Below are positions 33,144 to 42,241 of a DNA stretch of 64,000 bases, piece by piece. This DNA is from Quadrisphaera sp. RL12-1S (lineage in GTDB: Bacteria > Actinomycetota > Actinomycetes > Actinomycetales > Quadrisphaeraceae): assembly GCF_014270065.1 (NCBI RefSeq), contig NZ_JACNME010000012.1, positions 1-64,000 on the forward strand, read 5' to 3'. The notes below the pieces were generated by a model that saw nothing but the letters and a program-made list of their open reading frames with translations, had not been told where the DNA came from and ran no database searches. A program made the position numbers and the translations under genes. Position 1 is the stretch's first letter; each line of letters starts with the position of its first letter.

Positions 33144-33872
33144 ATGACCAGCACCACCGCGCGCACCACCGCCCGCACGTCCGCCCGTGTCGCCGCAACC
33201 CTCGGGGCCGCAGCGCTCGCCGTCTCCCTGGCCGCCTGCGGCTCGTCCTCCGACGGCCGGTCCGCCGGCTCGATGGGCGGGATGGGCGGGATGGGTCACG
33301 GCGCGTCGCCGTCGGCGTCCCCGTCAGCGTCGTCGCCCTCGTCCTCAGCGGCGGGGCAGCACGACAGCGCCGACGTCACCTTCGCCCAGCAGATGGTCGT
33401 CCACCACCAGGGCGCGATCGCCATGGCGGACCTCGCCGCGGACCGCGCCGGTGACCAGCGCGTCAAGGACCTCGCCGCCCGCATCCGCGCCGCCCAGGCG
33501 CCCGAGATCGACCAGATGACCGGCTGGCTCCAGGCCTGGGGCGAGCCGACCGCGGCGGCCGCCGCGAGCGGCAAGGGCGGGATGAGCGGGATGAGCGGCA
33601 TGCACCACGGAGACGGCGGCTCGGCCATGGGCAGTGACACGGGCATGATGACCGACGAGCAGAGGGGCCAGCTGTCGGCGGCCTCGGGCGCGGCCTTCGA
33701 CCGCCTGTTCCTGCAGATGATGGTGGTCCACCACCAGGGCGCCGTGGCGATGTCGCAGCAGGAGCAGGCCTCCGGCTCCTCCTCCGAGGCGAAGGCGCTG
33801 GCCGCCTCGATCGTCACGTCCCAGACCGCGGAGATCGCCGAGATGCAGCAGCTGCTGGCCGACCTCGGCTGA
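33144..33872 (+). CDS. DUF305 lipoprotein, copper-linked
   Basis: A 242-residue lipoprotein. The signal peptide ends with lipobox LAAC (Cys about 32), followed by a Met/Gly/His linker (MGGMGGMGHG). Two DUF305 half-repeats follow: FAQQMVVHHQGAIAMADL and FLQMMVVHHQGAVAMSQQE, each a ferritin-like helix with paired histidines. DUF305 proteins are often co-encoded with copper resistance genes. ATG at 33144 follows CAGGAG. It probably shares the operon and the CsoR-type operator with the gene at 32631. Confidence 0.88.
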   Translation: MTSTTARTTARTSARVAATLGAAALAVSLAACGSSSDGRSAGSMGGMGGMGHGASPSASPSASSPSSSAAGQHDSADVTFAQQMVVHHQGAIAMADLAADRAGDQRVKDLAARIRAAQAPEIDQMTGWLQAWGEPTAAAAASGKGGMSGMSGMHHGDGGSAMGSDTGMMTDEQRGQLSAASGAAFDRLFLQMMVVHHQGAVAMSQQEQASGSSSEAKALAASIVTSQTAEIAEMQQLLADLG

Positions 33873-33877
33873 GCGCG

Positions 33878-33913
33878 GGAGAGGCCCTGCCGGACGCCCG
33901 GCAGGGTCTCTCC
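33878..33913 (+). terminator. Terminator-like hairpin after the DUF305 gene
   Basis: GGAGAGGCCCTGCCGG with its near-complement CCGGCAGGGTCTCTCC, a 4-nt loop and a single mismatch, begins 5 nt after the DUF305 stop. Confidence 0.7.
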
Positions 33914-34055
33914 TCAGCACGTGGCCAGATACCTCGGGCGATGTGCCCCTTCAGCGTGACCAGGTGACTACGCGCAAGGGGCCGATCCTCCGAGGCTGCA
34001 CTACCCGCTCTCGAGCACCGGCATCCAACCTGCTGAGGAGACCCCCCACACGCCC

Positions 34056-34562
34056 TCAGTCGCCGTCGCCCTGAGCACCCGCCGCGGGGGCCGAGGTGGT
34101 CATCTGGTCCTTCCAGACCGCCTTCGCCCCGGAGTCACCGACGCGGTAGACCTGCACGCCGCTGGCCAGCGCCGCTACCACGGCCAGACCGGCCACCACG
34201 GTCAGCGCCCGGGAGGGCCGGCGCGGGCCAGACCCGGAGGCCCGCAGCTGCTGGCGCTGCAGCCACCACAGCGCCACGGCCAGCAGCGCCAGGGGGGCGG
34301 CGAACCACAGCAGCTGGTCGCCCAGCTCGGCGTGCGCGCCGGGGTCGCCCACGCGGTGCTCGAGCGCCTCGCCGCTGCTGGTGGCCACGGGGCACAGCAC
34401 GGTGCCGACGACGGCGACGAGCGCGTTCAGGCCGGAGTAGCGGGCGCGCCAGCGCGGGACGGCCGCCACGGCGATGGTGCCCAGCACGGCCAGGGGCAGC
34501 AGGACGACGACGGCGTGCACGACCAGCGGGTGCACGGGAAGGCCGTTGAAGGTGTCGAACAC
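34056..34562 (-). CDS. DUF2231 membrane protein
   Basis: A 168-residue protein with four hydrophobic helices. The DUF2231 opening FNGLPVHPLVVHAVVVLLPLA is clear, followed by ALVAVVGTVLCPVATSSGEALEHRV and QLLWFAAPLALLAVALWWL. The function is unknown; paired histidines in the first helix suggest a cofactor or metal role. GTG at 34562 follows CGAGGAGAGCCC. About 110-150 bp upstream, TCATGCGCACGTCA resembles the uppP/DedA promoter element. Confidence 0.85.
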   Translation of the reverse strand: MFDTFNGLPVHPLVVHAVVVLLPLAVLGTIAVAAVPRWRARYSGLNALVAVVGTVLCPVATSSGEALEHRVGDPGAHAELGDQLLWFAAPLALLAVALWWLQRQQLRASGSGPRRPSRALTVVAGLAVVAALASGVQVYRVGDSGAKAVWKDQMTTSAPAAGAQGDGD

Positions 34563-34795
34563 GGGCTCTCCTCGGGGGAACGGGGCCAGCGGGCCGGACG
34601 GCGCTCCGGAGCGTCGACGGCACTGGTGCCCGCGAGGGGAGACCGCGCCGCATCGTCTGCATCGGCAGACCTGGGCCGCAGCCTGACCGCCGTGCATGAC
34701 GTGCGCATGACGACCGCGCGACGGGCCGCACGACGGATCGCCCGGCGGGCCGGAGGGAGCTCCCCCGGCCCGCCGGGACGGTCACCCGCGGGTGG

Positions 34796-37192
34796 TCAGC
34801 GGGCGGCCGCCGCGGGCACGCGGGGGGTCGGCGCGGTGGACGGGTCGACGTCGTAGCGGTCGGCCATCATGACCTTGTCCCACACGGCCACGAAGTCCCG
34901 CACGAAGCGCTCGGCGCCGTCCCGGGAGGCGTAGACCTCGGCGACGGCGCGCAGCTGCGCGTTGGCACCGAAGACGAGGTCGTTGCGGGTGGCGGTGTGC
35001 ACCTGGACGCCGGTCTCGCGGTCGTCGAGGGTGAACCGGGTGGACCGTCCGCCCTCGCCGTCGGCGGTGCCCCACTGGAAGTCCATGCTCGTGAGCGTGG
35101 TGAAGAAGTCGGTGGTCAGGGCGCCCACGCGCTCGGTGAACACGCCGTGGGCGGAGCCGTCGTGGTTGCAGCCGAGCACGCGCAGGCCGCCGGTGAGCAC
35201 CACCCACTCCGGCGCGGTGAGCCCCAGCAGGGCGGCCTGGTCGAGGAAGAACCGCTCGGGGGCCACGTCCGTGACGCTGGCGAGGTCGTCCTGCTCGTAG
35301 TTGCGGAACCCGTCGACCACCGGCGCGAGCCACTGGAACTGCGCGACGTCCGTCTGGTCCTGGGTGGCGTCGACGCGGCCGGGCGTGAACGGCACCCGGG
35401 TGGTGACGCCCGCCGCCGCGGCGGCGTCCTCCACCGCGACGCACCCGGCCAGCACCACGGCGTCCGCCAGGCTGACGCGCGCACCACCGTCGGCGGCGGA
35501 GGCGTTGAACTCCGCGACGACGTCGCGCAGGGCGGCGACCACCGGCACCGTGCGGCGGTTGACCGCCCAGTCCTTCTGCGGCGCCAGCGCGATGCGGGCG
35601 CCGTTGGCGCCACCGCGCTTGTCGGACTCGCGGTGGGTCACCGCCGAGGAGAACGCCGTGAAGGCCAGGTCGGAGGCCGACAGGCCGGTGGCCCGCACGG
35701 CCTGCTTGAGGCGCTCCACGTCCGCCTCGGAGACCACCGGGTGCTCCCGGGCCGGCAGCGGGTCCTGCCAGATGAAGTCCTCCGCGGCCACGTCCGGGCC
35801 GAGGTAGCGCGACTTCGGGCCCATGTCGCGGTGGGTGAGCTTGTGCCAGGCCTTGGCGAACTCGTCGGTGAAGTAGTCGAAGTCGGCCAGGAACCGCTCG
35901 CAGACCTCCCGGTAGACCGGGTCCACCTTGAGGGCGATGTCGCTGGTCATCATCATCAGCGCGTGGTCGACGCCCGGGCGGTGGGCGTCGGGGGTGCGCG
36001 GCGCCGAGGCGTCCTTCGGCGTCCACTGCAGCGCGCCGGCGGGGCTGCGGGTCTGCTCCCACTCGTACGCGAAGAGGTTCTTCAGGTAGTCGTTGTCCCA
36101 CTGCGTGGGGTTCGGCGTCCAGGAGCCCTCGATGCCGTTGGTCATGGTGTGCTCGGCGTTGCCGGACCCCACGGGGTTGTGCCACCCCAGGCCCATCGCC
36201 TCCAGCGGGGCGATCTCCGGGGGCGCGCCGATCTGGTCGGCCGGCACCGCGCCGTGGCTCTTGCCGAAGGCGTGACCACCGGCGATGAGCGCGACCGTCT
36301 CGACGTCGTTCATGGCCATCCGGCCGAAGGTGATGCGGATGTCCACCGCGGACGCCGCCGGGTCGCCGTTGGCGTTGGGCCCCTCGGGGTTGACGTAGAT
36401 GAGCGCCTGGTGGGAGGCGGCCAGCGGCTGCTGCAGCTCGTAGCCGGGCTCGCCCGGCTCCGTGCTCCACCGCCCGCTGCGGTCCACCATGTCGTCGTAG
36501 GAGCCGGGGTCGGTCATGTCGAGGTGCTCCGGGCCCCAGTAGGTGGCGTCGTCCGCCTCCCAGGCGTCCCGGCGACCCCCGCCAAAACCGATGGTCGGGA
36601 AGCCCATGACCTCCAGCGCGCAGTTGCCGGTGAGGATCATGAGGTCGGCCCAGGACAGCGCCGCGCCGTACTTCTGCTTGATGGGCCACAGCAGGCGGCG
36701 CGACTTGTCGGTGTTGCCGTTGTCCCACCAGCTGCTGATCGGCGCGAAGCGCTGCAGCGCCTGGCCGGCGCCGCCCCGCCCGTCGGCGATGCGGTAGGTG
36801 CCGGCGGCGTGCCAGGCCATGCGGATCATCTGCGGCGCGTAGTTGCCGTAGTCCGAGGGCCACCACGAGACCGACGTGGTGAGCAGGGCGGTGATGTCGG
36901 CCTTGAGCTCGTCCAGGTCGATGGTGGCGAAGGCGGCCGGGTAGTCGAGGTCGGCCAGGGGGTCGGCCGCCGCGCCGTCGCGGTGCAGCTGCTCGACGCG
37001 CAGCCGGTCGGGATACCAGTCCGAGAGCGTGGGCGGCGTGGTCTGCGCGCCGCCGATCGTGCTGCCCCCGAAGGGGCACTTGCCCTCGAGGACGTCGTCG
37101 TAGGTGGTGTAGCCCGTGGCCTGCGCCGCGGTGCCGGCCGTGCCGGCGGTGCCGGCGGACCCGGCGGCGTGCTGGGGAGGGTTGGTGGTCAT
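34796..37192 (-). CDS. katG: Catalase-peroxidase
   Basis: Bifunctional haem enzyme that removes hydrogen peroxide. The 798-residue product (usual about 740) has the distal triad Arg124-Trp127-His128 in [11 protein letters not shown]. The covalent Trp-Tyr-Met adduct partners are kept: Trp127, Tyr266 in LIYVNPEGP and Met292 in FGRMAMND. The proximal His307 is in [10 protein letters not shown]. The C-terminal degenerate peroxidase domain is complete. The loop before Tyr266 holds an extra stretch ([14 protein letters not shown]), and the late motif reads [12 protein letters not shown] instead of the usual GANYDGS. ATG at 37192 is used. No Fur-family gene is adjacent, unlike the common furA-katG pair. 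Confidence 0.97.
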   Translation of the reverse strand: MTTNPPQHAAGSAGTAGTAGTAAQATGYTTYDDVLEGKCPFGGSTIGGAQTTPPTLSDWYPDRLRVEQLHRDGAAADPLADLDYPAAFATIDLDELKADITALLTTSVSWWPSDYGNYAPQMIRMAWHAAGTYRIADGRGGAGQALQRFAPISSWWDNGNTDKSRRLLWPIKQKYGAALSWADLMILTGNCALEVMGFPTIGFGGGRRDAWEADDATYWGPEHLDMTDPGSYDDMVDRSGRWSTEPGEPGYELQQPLAASHQALIYVNPEGPNANGDPAASAVDIRITFGRMAMNDVETVALIAGGHAFGKSHGAVPADQIGAPPEIAPLEAMGLGWHNPVGSGNAEHTMTNGIEGSWTPNPTQWDNDYLKNLFAYEWEQTRSPAGALQWTPKDASAPRTPDAHRPGVDHALMMMTSDIALKVDPVYREVCERFLADFDYFTDEFAKAWHKLTHRDMGPKSRYLGPDVAAEDFIWQDPLPAREHPVVSEADVERLKQAVRATGLSASDLAFTAFSSAVTHRESDKRGGANGARIALAPQKDWAVNRRTVPVVAALRDVVAEFNASAADGGARVSLADAVVLAGCVAVEDAAAAAGVTTRVPFTPGRVDATQDQTDVAQFQWLAPVVDGFRNYEQDDLASVTDVAPERFFLDQAALLGLTAPEWVVLTGGLRVLGCNHDGSAHGVFTERVGALTTDFFTTLTSMDFQWGTADGEGGRSTRFTLDDRETGVQVHTATRNDLVFGANAQLRAVAEVYASRDGAERFVRDFVAVWDKVMMADRYDVDPSTAPTPRVPAAAAR

Positions 37193-37408
37193 GGCTCGCG
37201 ACCTCTCGACAGAGCGGGGCGGCAGGGCCTCTGCTCACGGGCGCCGCAGCACTGCGCGCGGGTGCAGCGAGACGGAGGCACGACCGCGTCCCCGGACCAG
37301 CTGCTGTCCCGCGGAGCACCTCCTCCGCCCCCTCGGCGGAGGTGGTCGAGGCCCCCGACCTACCACCGCTTCGATCGTAAGTCGGCCCCGACCGATCCGC
37401 CGCCCGGA

Positions 37409-37443
37409 GGGATCTGCGCAGGTCACGGGCCTGCGCAGATCCC
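37409..37443 (-). terminator. Terminator-like hairpin after the VIT1-like gene
   Basis: A 14-bp perfect inverted repeat (GGGATCTGCGCAGG and its complement) with a 7-nt loop, 21 bp beyond the stop of the VIT1-like gene and upstream of katG. Confidence 0.7.
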
Positions 37444-37463
37444 TGATGACGCTCAGACGGCGG

Positions 37464-38195
37464 TCAGACGGCGGTGCCCACCAGCGAGCCGATGAAGTAC
37501 GTGACGGCCATGGCCACCGCGCCGCCGGCCACCGTGCGCAGCACCGCCCGCTGGGCGTTGGCGCCGCCCAGGCGCGCGCTCACGGCTCCGGTGATGGCCA
37601 GGGCCACCAGCACCGCCACCACGGTGGCCGCCACCTGCGCGGGCGCGGGGATCAGCAGCGCCGCCAGCAGCGGCAGCAGCGCCCCCACCGTGAAGGACAG
37701 CATGGAGGCCCACGCCGCCTGCCAGGGCTTGACCACCTCGTCCGGGTCCATGTTGAGCTCGGCCTCGGCGTGCGCGCGCAGCGCGTCCTTCTCCGTCAGC
37801 GCCACCGCCACCTGGTGGGCGAGGTCGGCCGGGATGCCCTTGGCCTGGTAGATCGCGGCGAGCTCCTCCAGCTCCTGCTCGGGCATCTCGGCCAGCTCGC
37901 GCCGCTCCAGCGCGAGGAGCGCGGTCTGGGTGTCCTTCTGGGTGCTCACCGAGACGTACTCGCCCACGGCCATCGACAGCGCGCCCGCCACCAGGCCGGC
38001 GCTGCCGGCGGTGAAGAGCACGCCGCGGTCCGTGGTCGCGCCGATGACGCCCAGCACGATGCCGGCCACCGACACGATGCCGTCGTTGGCGCCCAGCACG
38101 CCGGCGCGCAGCCAGTTGAGGCGGTCGCCGACGCCGCGGTGCAGCGCCGGTTCCGGCGTGGAGAGGGCGTCGTCCGGGGGTGCGTCGTGGGTCAT
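37464..38195 (-). CDS. VIT1/CCC1-family iron/manganese transporter
   Basis: A 243-residue membrane protein: LNWLRAGVLGANDGIVSVAGIVLGVIGA (first helix), LVAGALSMAVGEYVSVSTQKDT, and three later helices after the cytoplasmic helical metal-binding region (ALTEKDALRAHAEAELNMDP). Family members move Fe2+ or Mn2+ out of the cytoplasm by proton exchange. ATG at 38195 is preferred to a GTG nine codons upstream. Placed next to katG, it fits an oxidative/iron stress theme. Confidence 0.9.
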   Translation of the reverse strand: MTHDAPPDDALSTPEPALHRGVGDRLNWLRAGVLGANDGIVSVAGIVLGVIGATTDRGVLFTAGSAGLVAGALSMAVGEYVSVSTQKDTQTALLALERRELAEMPEQELEELAAIYQAKGIPADLAHQVAVALTEKDALRAHAEAELNMDPDEVVKPWQAAWASMLSFTVGALLPLLAALLIPAPAQVAATVVAVLVALAITGAVSARLGGANAQRAVLRTVAGGAVAMAVTYFIGSLVGTAV

Positions 38196-38305
38196 GGGAT
38201 CCAGTGTGCTCGTGCCCCCCACCAGGGCATCTCGTGAGGCGGACCTTCCGAAGGGCCGCCTCGCCTCACCCGCGGGGCCCGCGGTCGGTGGTCAGCAGCC
38301 AGTGC

Positions 38306-38506
38306 TCAGTGGTGCACCGGTGGCCCCTGGACCACCACGCCCAGCACCACCGGCGGCCCGGACCCCCGGAGCGCGCGGCGCCGCGCCGCCGCCCGGCGCG
38401 CCCGCGTGCGCGCCACGACGATGGCCAGCACCAGCAGCACGCAGACCTCCACCAGCGCGCCGGTGGCGAGCAGGAGGACCTGGTCGAGGGTGAGGCCCAG
38501 GGGCAC
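38306..38506 (-). CDS. Small single-span membrane protein
   Basis: A 66-residue protein: polar start, one membrane helix (VLLLATGALVEVCVLLVLAIVVA), a strongly basic stretch (RTRARRAAARRRALRG) and a short hydrophobic tail. GTG at 38506 is preceded by GAGGAG at acceptable spacing. No family is recognised. It is divergent from the OmpR-type regulator at 38718. Confidence 0.5.
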   Translation of the reverse strand: MPLGLTLDQVLLLATGALVEVCVLLVLAIVVARTRARRAAARRRALRGSGPPVVLGVVVQGPPVHH

Positions 38507-38717
38507 GGCGGAGGCTCCTCGCTCAGACGGGACGGCAGGGGCGGTGTAGGGCGGTGTGGGGTGGTGCCGCGTGGAGCGGTCGCCGCGATCGTCGGCCCCC
38601 GGGGGGCGTCTCCCCACCGGGCTGCACCCGGACGGGTGCCGCCGGTGTGCGATGGTCACGCGACGTCACCGTGACGGAGCAGCGTGACGGGCTTGTCGAC
38701 CGGGGGGCGGGTGCGCG

Positions 38718-39395
38718 GTGCGGGTGCTGGTGGTGGAGGACGAGCAGCGCCTGGCTGCCCTGCTGGTGCAGGTGCTCACCGAGGAGGGCTGGACCGCGAC
38801 GGCGGTGCACGACGGCGCCGCCGGTCTGGCGGCGGCACGCGCCGGCGGGGTGGACCTGGTGGTGCTCGACTGGATGCTGCCCGACCTCGACGGGCCCGCG
38901 GTGCTCCAGGCGCTGCGCGCGGAGGGCCACGCCGTGCCGGTGCTCGTGCTCACGGCCCGCACGGCCCTGGAGGACCGCGTCACCGCGCTGGACGTCGGCG
39001 CTGACGACCACCTCGCCAAGCCCTTCGAGGTGGCCGAGCTGCTGGCCCGCCTGCGGGCGCTGCACCGCCGCGCCACCCCCTCGGTGGTGGCGGCGCAGCG
39101 CGCGGGGGACCTCGTGGTGGACCCCGAGACGCGGCGGGTCTTCCGCGGTCCCACCGAGGTCGCGCTGACCACCCGCGAGTTCGACATCCTCGCCCTGCTG
39201 CTGCGCGAGGCCGGCCGGACGGTGAGCCGGTACCGGATCCTCGACGAGGTGTGGGACGGCGACACCGACATCTCCAGCAACGTCATCGACGTCCACGTGG
39301 GGCGGCTGCGCGGCAAGATCGACGGCCCGTTCGGGCGCAGCGCCGTCCAGACGCTGCGCGGGGTCGGCTACCGCCTCGACCCCGCCGGTGGCTGA
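38718..39395 (+). CDS. OmpR-family response regulator
   Basis: A 225-residue regulator. Receiver MRVLVVEDEQRLAALL has Asp51 in DLVVLDWMLPDLDG, Thr in VLTARTALED and Lys in LAKPFEVAELL. The winged-helix output reads LTTREFDILALLLREAGRTVSRYRILDEVW and VIDVHVGRLRGKIDGPFG. GTG at 38718 begins the receiver directly. The stop overlaps the kinase start by 8 nt, so it pairs with the kinase at 39388. The family is close to TcrA/CutR-like regulators of actinobacteria; the targets are unknown. Confidence 0.92.
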   Translation: MRVLVVEDEQRLAALLVQVLTEEGWTATAVHDGAAGLAAARAGGVDLVVLDWMLPDLDGPAVLQALRAEGHAVPVLVLTARTALEDRVTALDVGADDHLAKPFEVAELLARLRALHRRATPSVVAAQRAGDLVVDPETRRVFRGPTEVALTTREFDILALLLREAGRTVSRYRILDEVWDGDTDISSNVIDVHVGRLRGKIDGPFGRSAVQTLRGVGYRLDPAGG

Positions 39396-40893
39396 GCCGG
39401 TGGCTCGCCGACTCCCCCGCCTGGTGGGGACCCGCCTGCAGCGGCTGCCGCTGCGCACCCGGCTGGTGGCGGGCTTCGCCGTCGTCATGGCCGTGGTGCT
39501 GAGCACCGGCGGGGCGTTCATCTTCTGGCGGGTGGACGTGGCGCTGGACCGCCGCGTCAACGGCGACCTGCGCGCGGAGTCGGCTGAGCTCGCGCCGCTG
39601 GTGCAGCCCGACGGGTCTGTCGACACCGGCGACCGCGACGACGGCGAGGCGCTGTCCGAGCACCAGGTGCTGGACGCCTCCGGCCGGGTGCTCTCCGCGG
39701 GCGGCGCCGTCGGCGCCACCCCGCTGCTCCCCGGCGACGCGGTGCGGTCAGCGCTGGCCGGTCCGCTGTTCTACGACGTCGGCTCCCCGCTGCCGCTGGA
39801 CGACCGTCCGCTGCGCCTGTACGCCGTGCCGCTGGCCGAGCAGCGCAGCTCGGGTGCGGCGGCCGTGCTCGTCGTCGCCACGAGCCGGGCCGCCAGCGAC
39901 GAGGCGCTGCGGGAGCTGCTCGCGCAGCTGGCCGTGGTGGGCCTCACCACGCTGGTGCTCACCACGCTGGTGGGCGACCGGCTGGCGCTGCTCGCGCTGC
40001 GCCCGGTGGAGGAGTACCGCGCGCAGGCCCTGGCGGTGGCCGCCGGCGAGCCCGGCGTGCGCCTGGACGTGCCACCGGACCGCGACGACGAGGTCACGCG
40101 CCTGGGACACACCCTCAACGACATGCTCACCGCCCTGGACGCCGCGATGGCGCGCGAGCGCCGCTTCGTGCAGGACGCCAGCCACGAGCTGCGCACGCCG
40201 CTGACGCTGCTGCGCACCCGCGTGGAGCTGGCCCGCCGCCGCCCGCGCACCCGCGAGGAGCTCGAGGCGGTGCTGGCCGAGCTCGACGTCGACCTCACCG
40301 ACCTGCAGGCCCTCGCCCAGCAGCTGCTCGACCTCAGCGTGGCCGCCCCCGCTCCCGACTCCCCCGTGGACCTGGCCGCGGTGGTCGACGACGTCGCGGG
40401 CCTGTCGGGCACGGGCGCCGACGGCCTGCCCGAGCGCTGGGAGGCGGTCGTCGACGACGACGCGCGGCCGGCGCCCGTGCTCGTGAGCGAGCGCACCGTG
40501 CGGCAGGTCGTCTTCAACCTCCTGGGCAACGCCGCGCGCCACGGCGGGCCGCACGCGTCCGTGCGGCTGGCCGCGGCCGGGCCGGGGGTGGTGGCCCTGA
40601 CGGTCACCGACGACGGCCCGGGGATGCCCGCGGACTTCCTGCCCACGGCGCTGCTGCGCTTCTCCCGCTCCGCGGACGCCCGCGAGCGCCCCGGGTCGGG
40701 CCTGGGCCTGTCGGTGGTGGAGGAGCTGGTGGCCGCTGCCGGCGGCGAGCTGCGGCTGTGCTCGCGGGGCGCCCACCACCGCACGGGAGACCGCTTCGAC
40801 GCGCCGTGCTCCCACCCGGTGGCGGGGACCACCGCCGCGGTGCTGCTCCCCCTGACCCCGGCTGCGCCGCCTCCCGTCACGCCGGCGAGCTGA
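39388..40893 (+). CDS. Sensor histidine kinase with a Cys/His-rich C-terminal insert
   Basis: A 501-residue membrane kinase. TM1 is at about 27-49 (LVAGFAVVMAVVLSTGGAFIFW), an extracytoplasmic domain of about 120 residues, TM2 at about 178-200, HAMP, HisKA with DASHELRTPLTLL (His266), and HATPase with FNLLGNAARHGG, VTDDGPGMP and GSGLGLSVVEEL. Between the last ATP-lid element and the final strand lies an insert with Cys458, paired His, a second Cys and His (CSRGAHHRTG, then CSHPVAG), not normal for this domain and able to bind metal. The end overlaps the convergent ApbE gene by 17 nt. Confidence 0.9.
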   Translation: MAEPVARRLPRLVGTRLQRLPLRTRLVAGFAVVMAVVLSTGGAFIFWRVDVALDRRVNGDLRAESAELAPLVQPDGSVDTGDRDDGEALSEHQVLDASGRVLSAGGAVGATPLLPGDAVRSALAGPLFYDVGSPLPLDDRPLRLYAVPLAEQRSSGAAAVLVVATSRAASDEALRELLAQLAVVGLTTLVLTTLVGDRLALLALRPVEEYRAQALAVAAGEPGVRLDVPPDRDDEVTRLGHTLNDMLTALDAAMARERRFVQDASHELRTPLTLLRTRVELARRRPRTREELEAVLAELDVDLTDLQALAQQLLDLSVAAPAPDSPVDLAAVVDDVAGLSGTGADGLPERWEAVVDDDARPAPVLVSERTVRQVVFNLLGNAARHGGPHASVRLAAAGPGVVALTVTDDGPGMPADFLPTALLRFSRSADARERPGSGLGLSVVEELVAAAGGELRLCSRGAHHRTGDRFDAPCSHPVAGTTAAVLLPLTPAAPPPVTPAS

Positions 40894-41701
40894 CCAGCAC
40901 CGGGACGGGCTCGACCACCGTCGTCGTCCCGTCCTCCCACACCACCAGGCCAGAGCGGCCGGGGCGGCGCGCCAGCCACGCGGCCGCGCCGGGGCCCTGG
41001 GCGTAGGCGGCGGTCGCGTCGACGTCCGCGGTGGTCAGGGAACCGGCCACCACCGTCACCGAGGCGACGCCGCTCGGCGCGAGCCCGGTGCGGGCGTCCA
41101 CGAGGTGCTGCCCGCGGTGGGCGGTGCCGGAGGTGGCCACCGCGCCGGTGAAGACGGGGACGACGGCGAGGACGCCGGTCGGGTCGCGCGGGTCCTCCAC
41201 GCCGACGCGCCACGGCTGGCCGTCCGGGTCCGCGGTCAGGCAGGTCATGTCCCCGCCCGCGGACAGGCAGTGGTCGGTCTCCGGGAGCGCGCGCAGCGCG
41301 GCCGCGGCCCGCTCCACGGCCCACCCCTTGACCACGCCGCTGGGGTCCAGCCGGCGGCGCCCGTCCGGGCCGGGCAGGTGGGCGCTGAAGGCGCCGCCGG
41401 AGTCGCGCTCGGCCCGCTCGGCCAGGTCGAGGACCTCGGCGATCTCGGGCGGGCAGTCGGCCAGCGACACCTCGCCGCGGTCGAGGCGGCTCACCCACGA
41501 GTCGTCGCGGTAGGTGCTGAAGACGGCGTCGGCCCACCGCAGCTCGCTCATGACAGCGCGCCAGGCGTCGTGCGCGGCGGCGTCGGCGGTGTGGCGACCG
41601 CGCAGCGCCAGGCTGACCGGCATCCCCATGACGTGCTCGACGTACCGCACGAGCTCCCGGGCCGGCTCGCGGGCCGGCTGGTGGGCCGGCCGCGCGGTCA
41701 C
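40877..41701 (-). CDS. apbE: FAD:protein FMN transferase
   Basis: Flavin transferase that covalently attaches FMN from FAD to a Thr/Ser of target proteins. The 274-residue product shows EHVMGMPVSLALRG, WADAVFSTYRDDSWVSRLDRGE, LDPSGVVKGWAVERAA, LSAGGDM and the metal site DARTGLAPSGVASVTVVAGSLTTADVDAT. No lipobox is seen, so it may be cytoplasmic or exported otherwise. GTG at 41701 overlaps the FMN-binding protein stop as GTGA. The substrate is almost certainly the adjacent FMN-binding protein. Confidence 0.92.
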   Translation of the reverse strand: MTARPAHQPAREPARELVRYVEHVMGMPVSLALRGRHTADAAAHDAWRAVMSELRWADAVFSTYRDDSWVSRLDRGEVSLADCPPEIAEVLDLAERAERDSGGAFSAHLPGPDGRRRLDPSGVVKGWAVERAAAALRALPETDHCLSAGGDMTCLTADPDGQPWRVGVEDPRDPTGVLAVVPVFTGAVATSGTAHRGQHLVDARTGLAPSGVASVTVVAGSLTTADVDATAAYAQGPGAAAWLARRPGRSGLVVWEDGTTTVVEPVPVLVSSPA

Positions 41702-42234
41702 GCGATCCCCGCCTGGTCGAGGGCGCTCTGCAGGGACCTGGTGTAGCCGTCGCTGGTGTAGGTGGCGCCGCTGACCATGTCGATCTGCGCGCTCTGCGCG
41801 GACAGGGTCTCGCTGACGAGGATCGGCAGCGCGCGGGCGTTGATCTCCTGGTCCCTGCCGTTGCTGTCGGGGCGCTGCAGCACGTCGACGGCGGTGACCT
41901 TCCCGCCGGTCACCGTCAGCTGCACCTGCACCGGTCCGTAGCGGGTCGGCACCGCCTGGCCGGTGACCGTGGTGGCCGCTGTGCTGCTGGAGGCGCTGGT
42001 GGACGTGCTGGTGGAGGTGCTGCTGGTCGCGCTGCTGCTCGCGCCCGTCGTCCCCGTCGTCGTCCGGGTGGCCGACCCCGAGGTGGTCCCCGTGGCGGGG
42101 GCGGCTGCGGCGGAGGCCTGCTCGGTGGAGGTGTGGTAGCCGAACAGCAGCACCAGGACGCTCAGGCTGCTCATGCCCCAGACCACGTTGCGGCGGGCCG
42201 CGCGGGTGTCGTGGCGGTCGTGCGAGGAGGTCAT
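41698..42234 (-). CDS. FMN-binding domain protein, flavinylation target
   Basis: A 178-residue exported or membrane-anchored protein. One N-terminal helix (VVWGMSSLSVLVLLFGY, about 17-33), then a Ser/Thr/Ala linker of about 55 residues (STSTSTSTSAS), then an FMN-binding domain (YGPVQVQLTVTGGKVTAVDVLQ) with the flavinylation motif SGATYTSDGY, target Thr158. Such domains pass electrons across or outside the membrane. It lies between ApbE, which would load its flavin, and a ferric-reductase-like protein, which would feed it electrons. ATG at 42234. Confidence 0.9.
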   Translation of the reverse strand: MTSSHDRHDTRAARRNVVWGMSSLSVLVLLFGYHTSTEQASAAAAPATGTTSGSATRTTTGTTGASSSATSSTSTSTSTSASSSTAATTVTGQAVPTRYGPVQVQLTVTGGKVTAVDVLQRPDSNGRDQEINARALPILVSETLSAQSAQIDMVSGATYTSDGYTRSLQSALDQAGIA

Positions 42235-42241
42235 CTGTCCA

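Noticed and set aside
37193-37463. furA expected upstream of katG
   Set aside because: No Fur-family gene in either strand; only a hairpin and short non-coding DNA.
34997-37495. 832-codon plus-strand frame opposite katG
   Set aside because: Antisense shadow of katG, a known effect of high GC; no domain pattern.
41960-42030. Ser/Thr repeat as an independent element
   Set aside because: It is the flexible linker of the FMN-binding protein and has normal function there.
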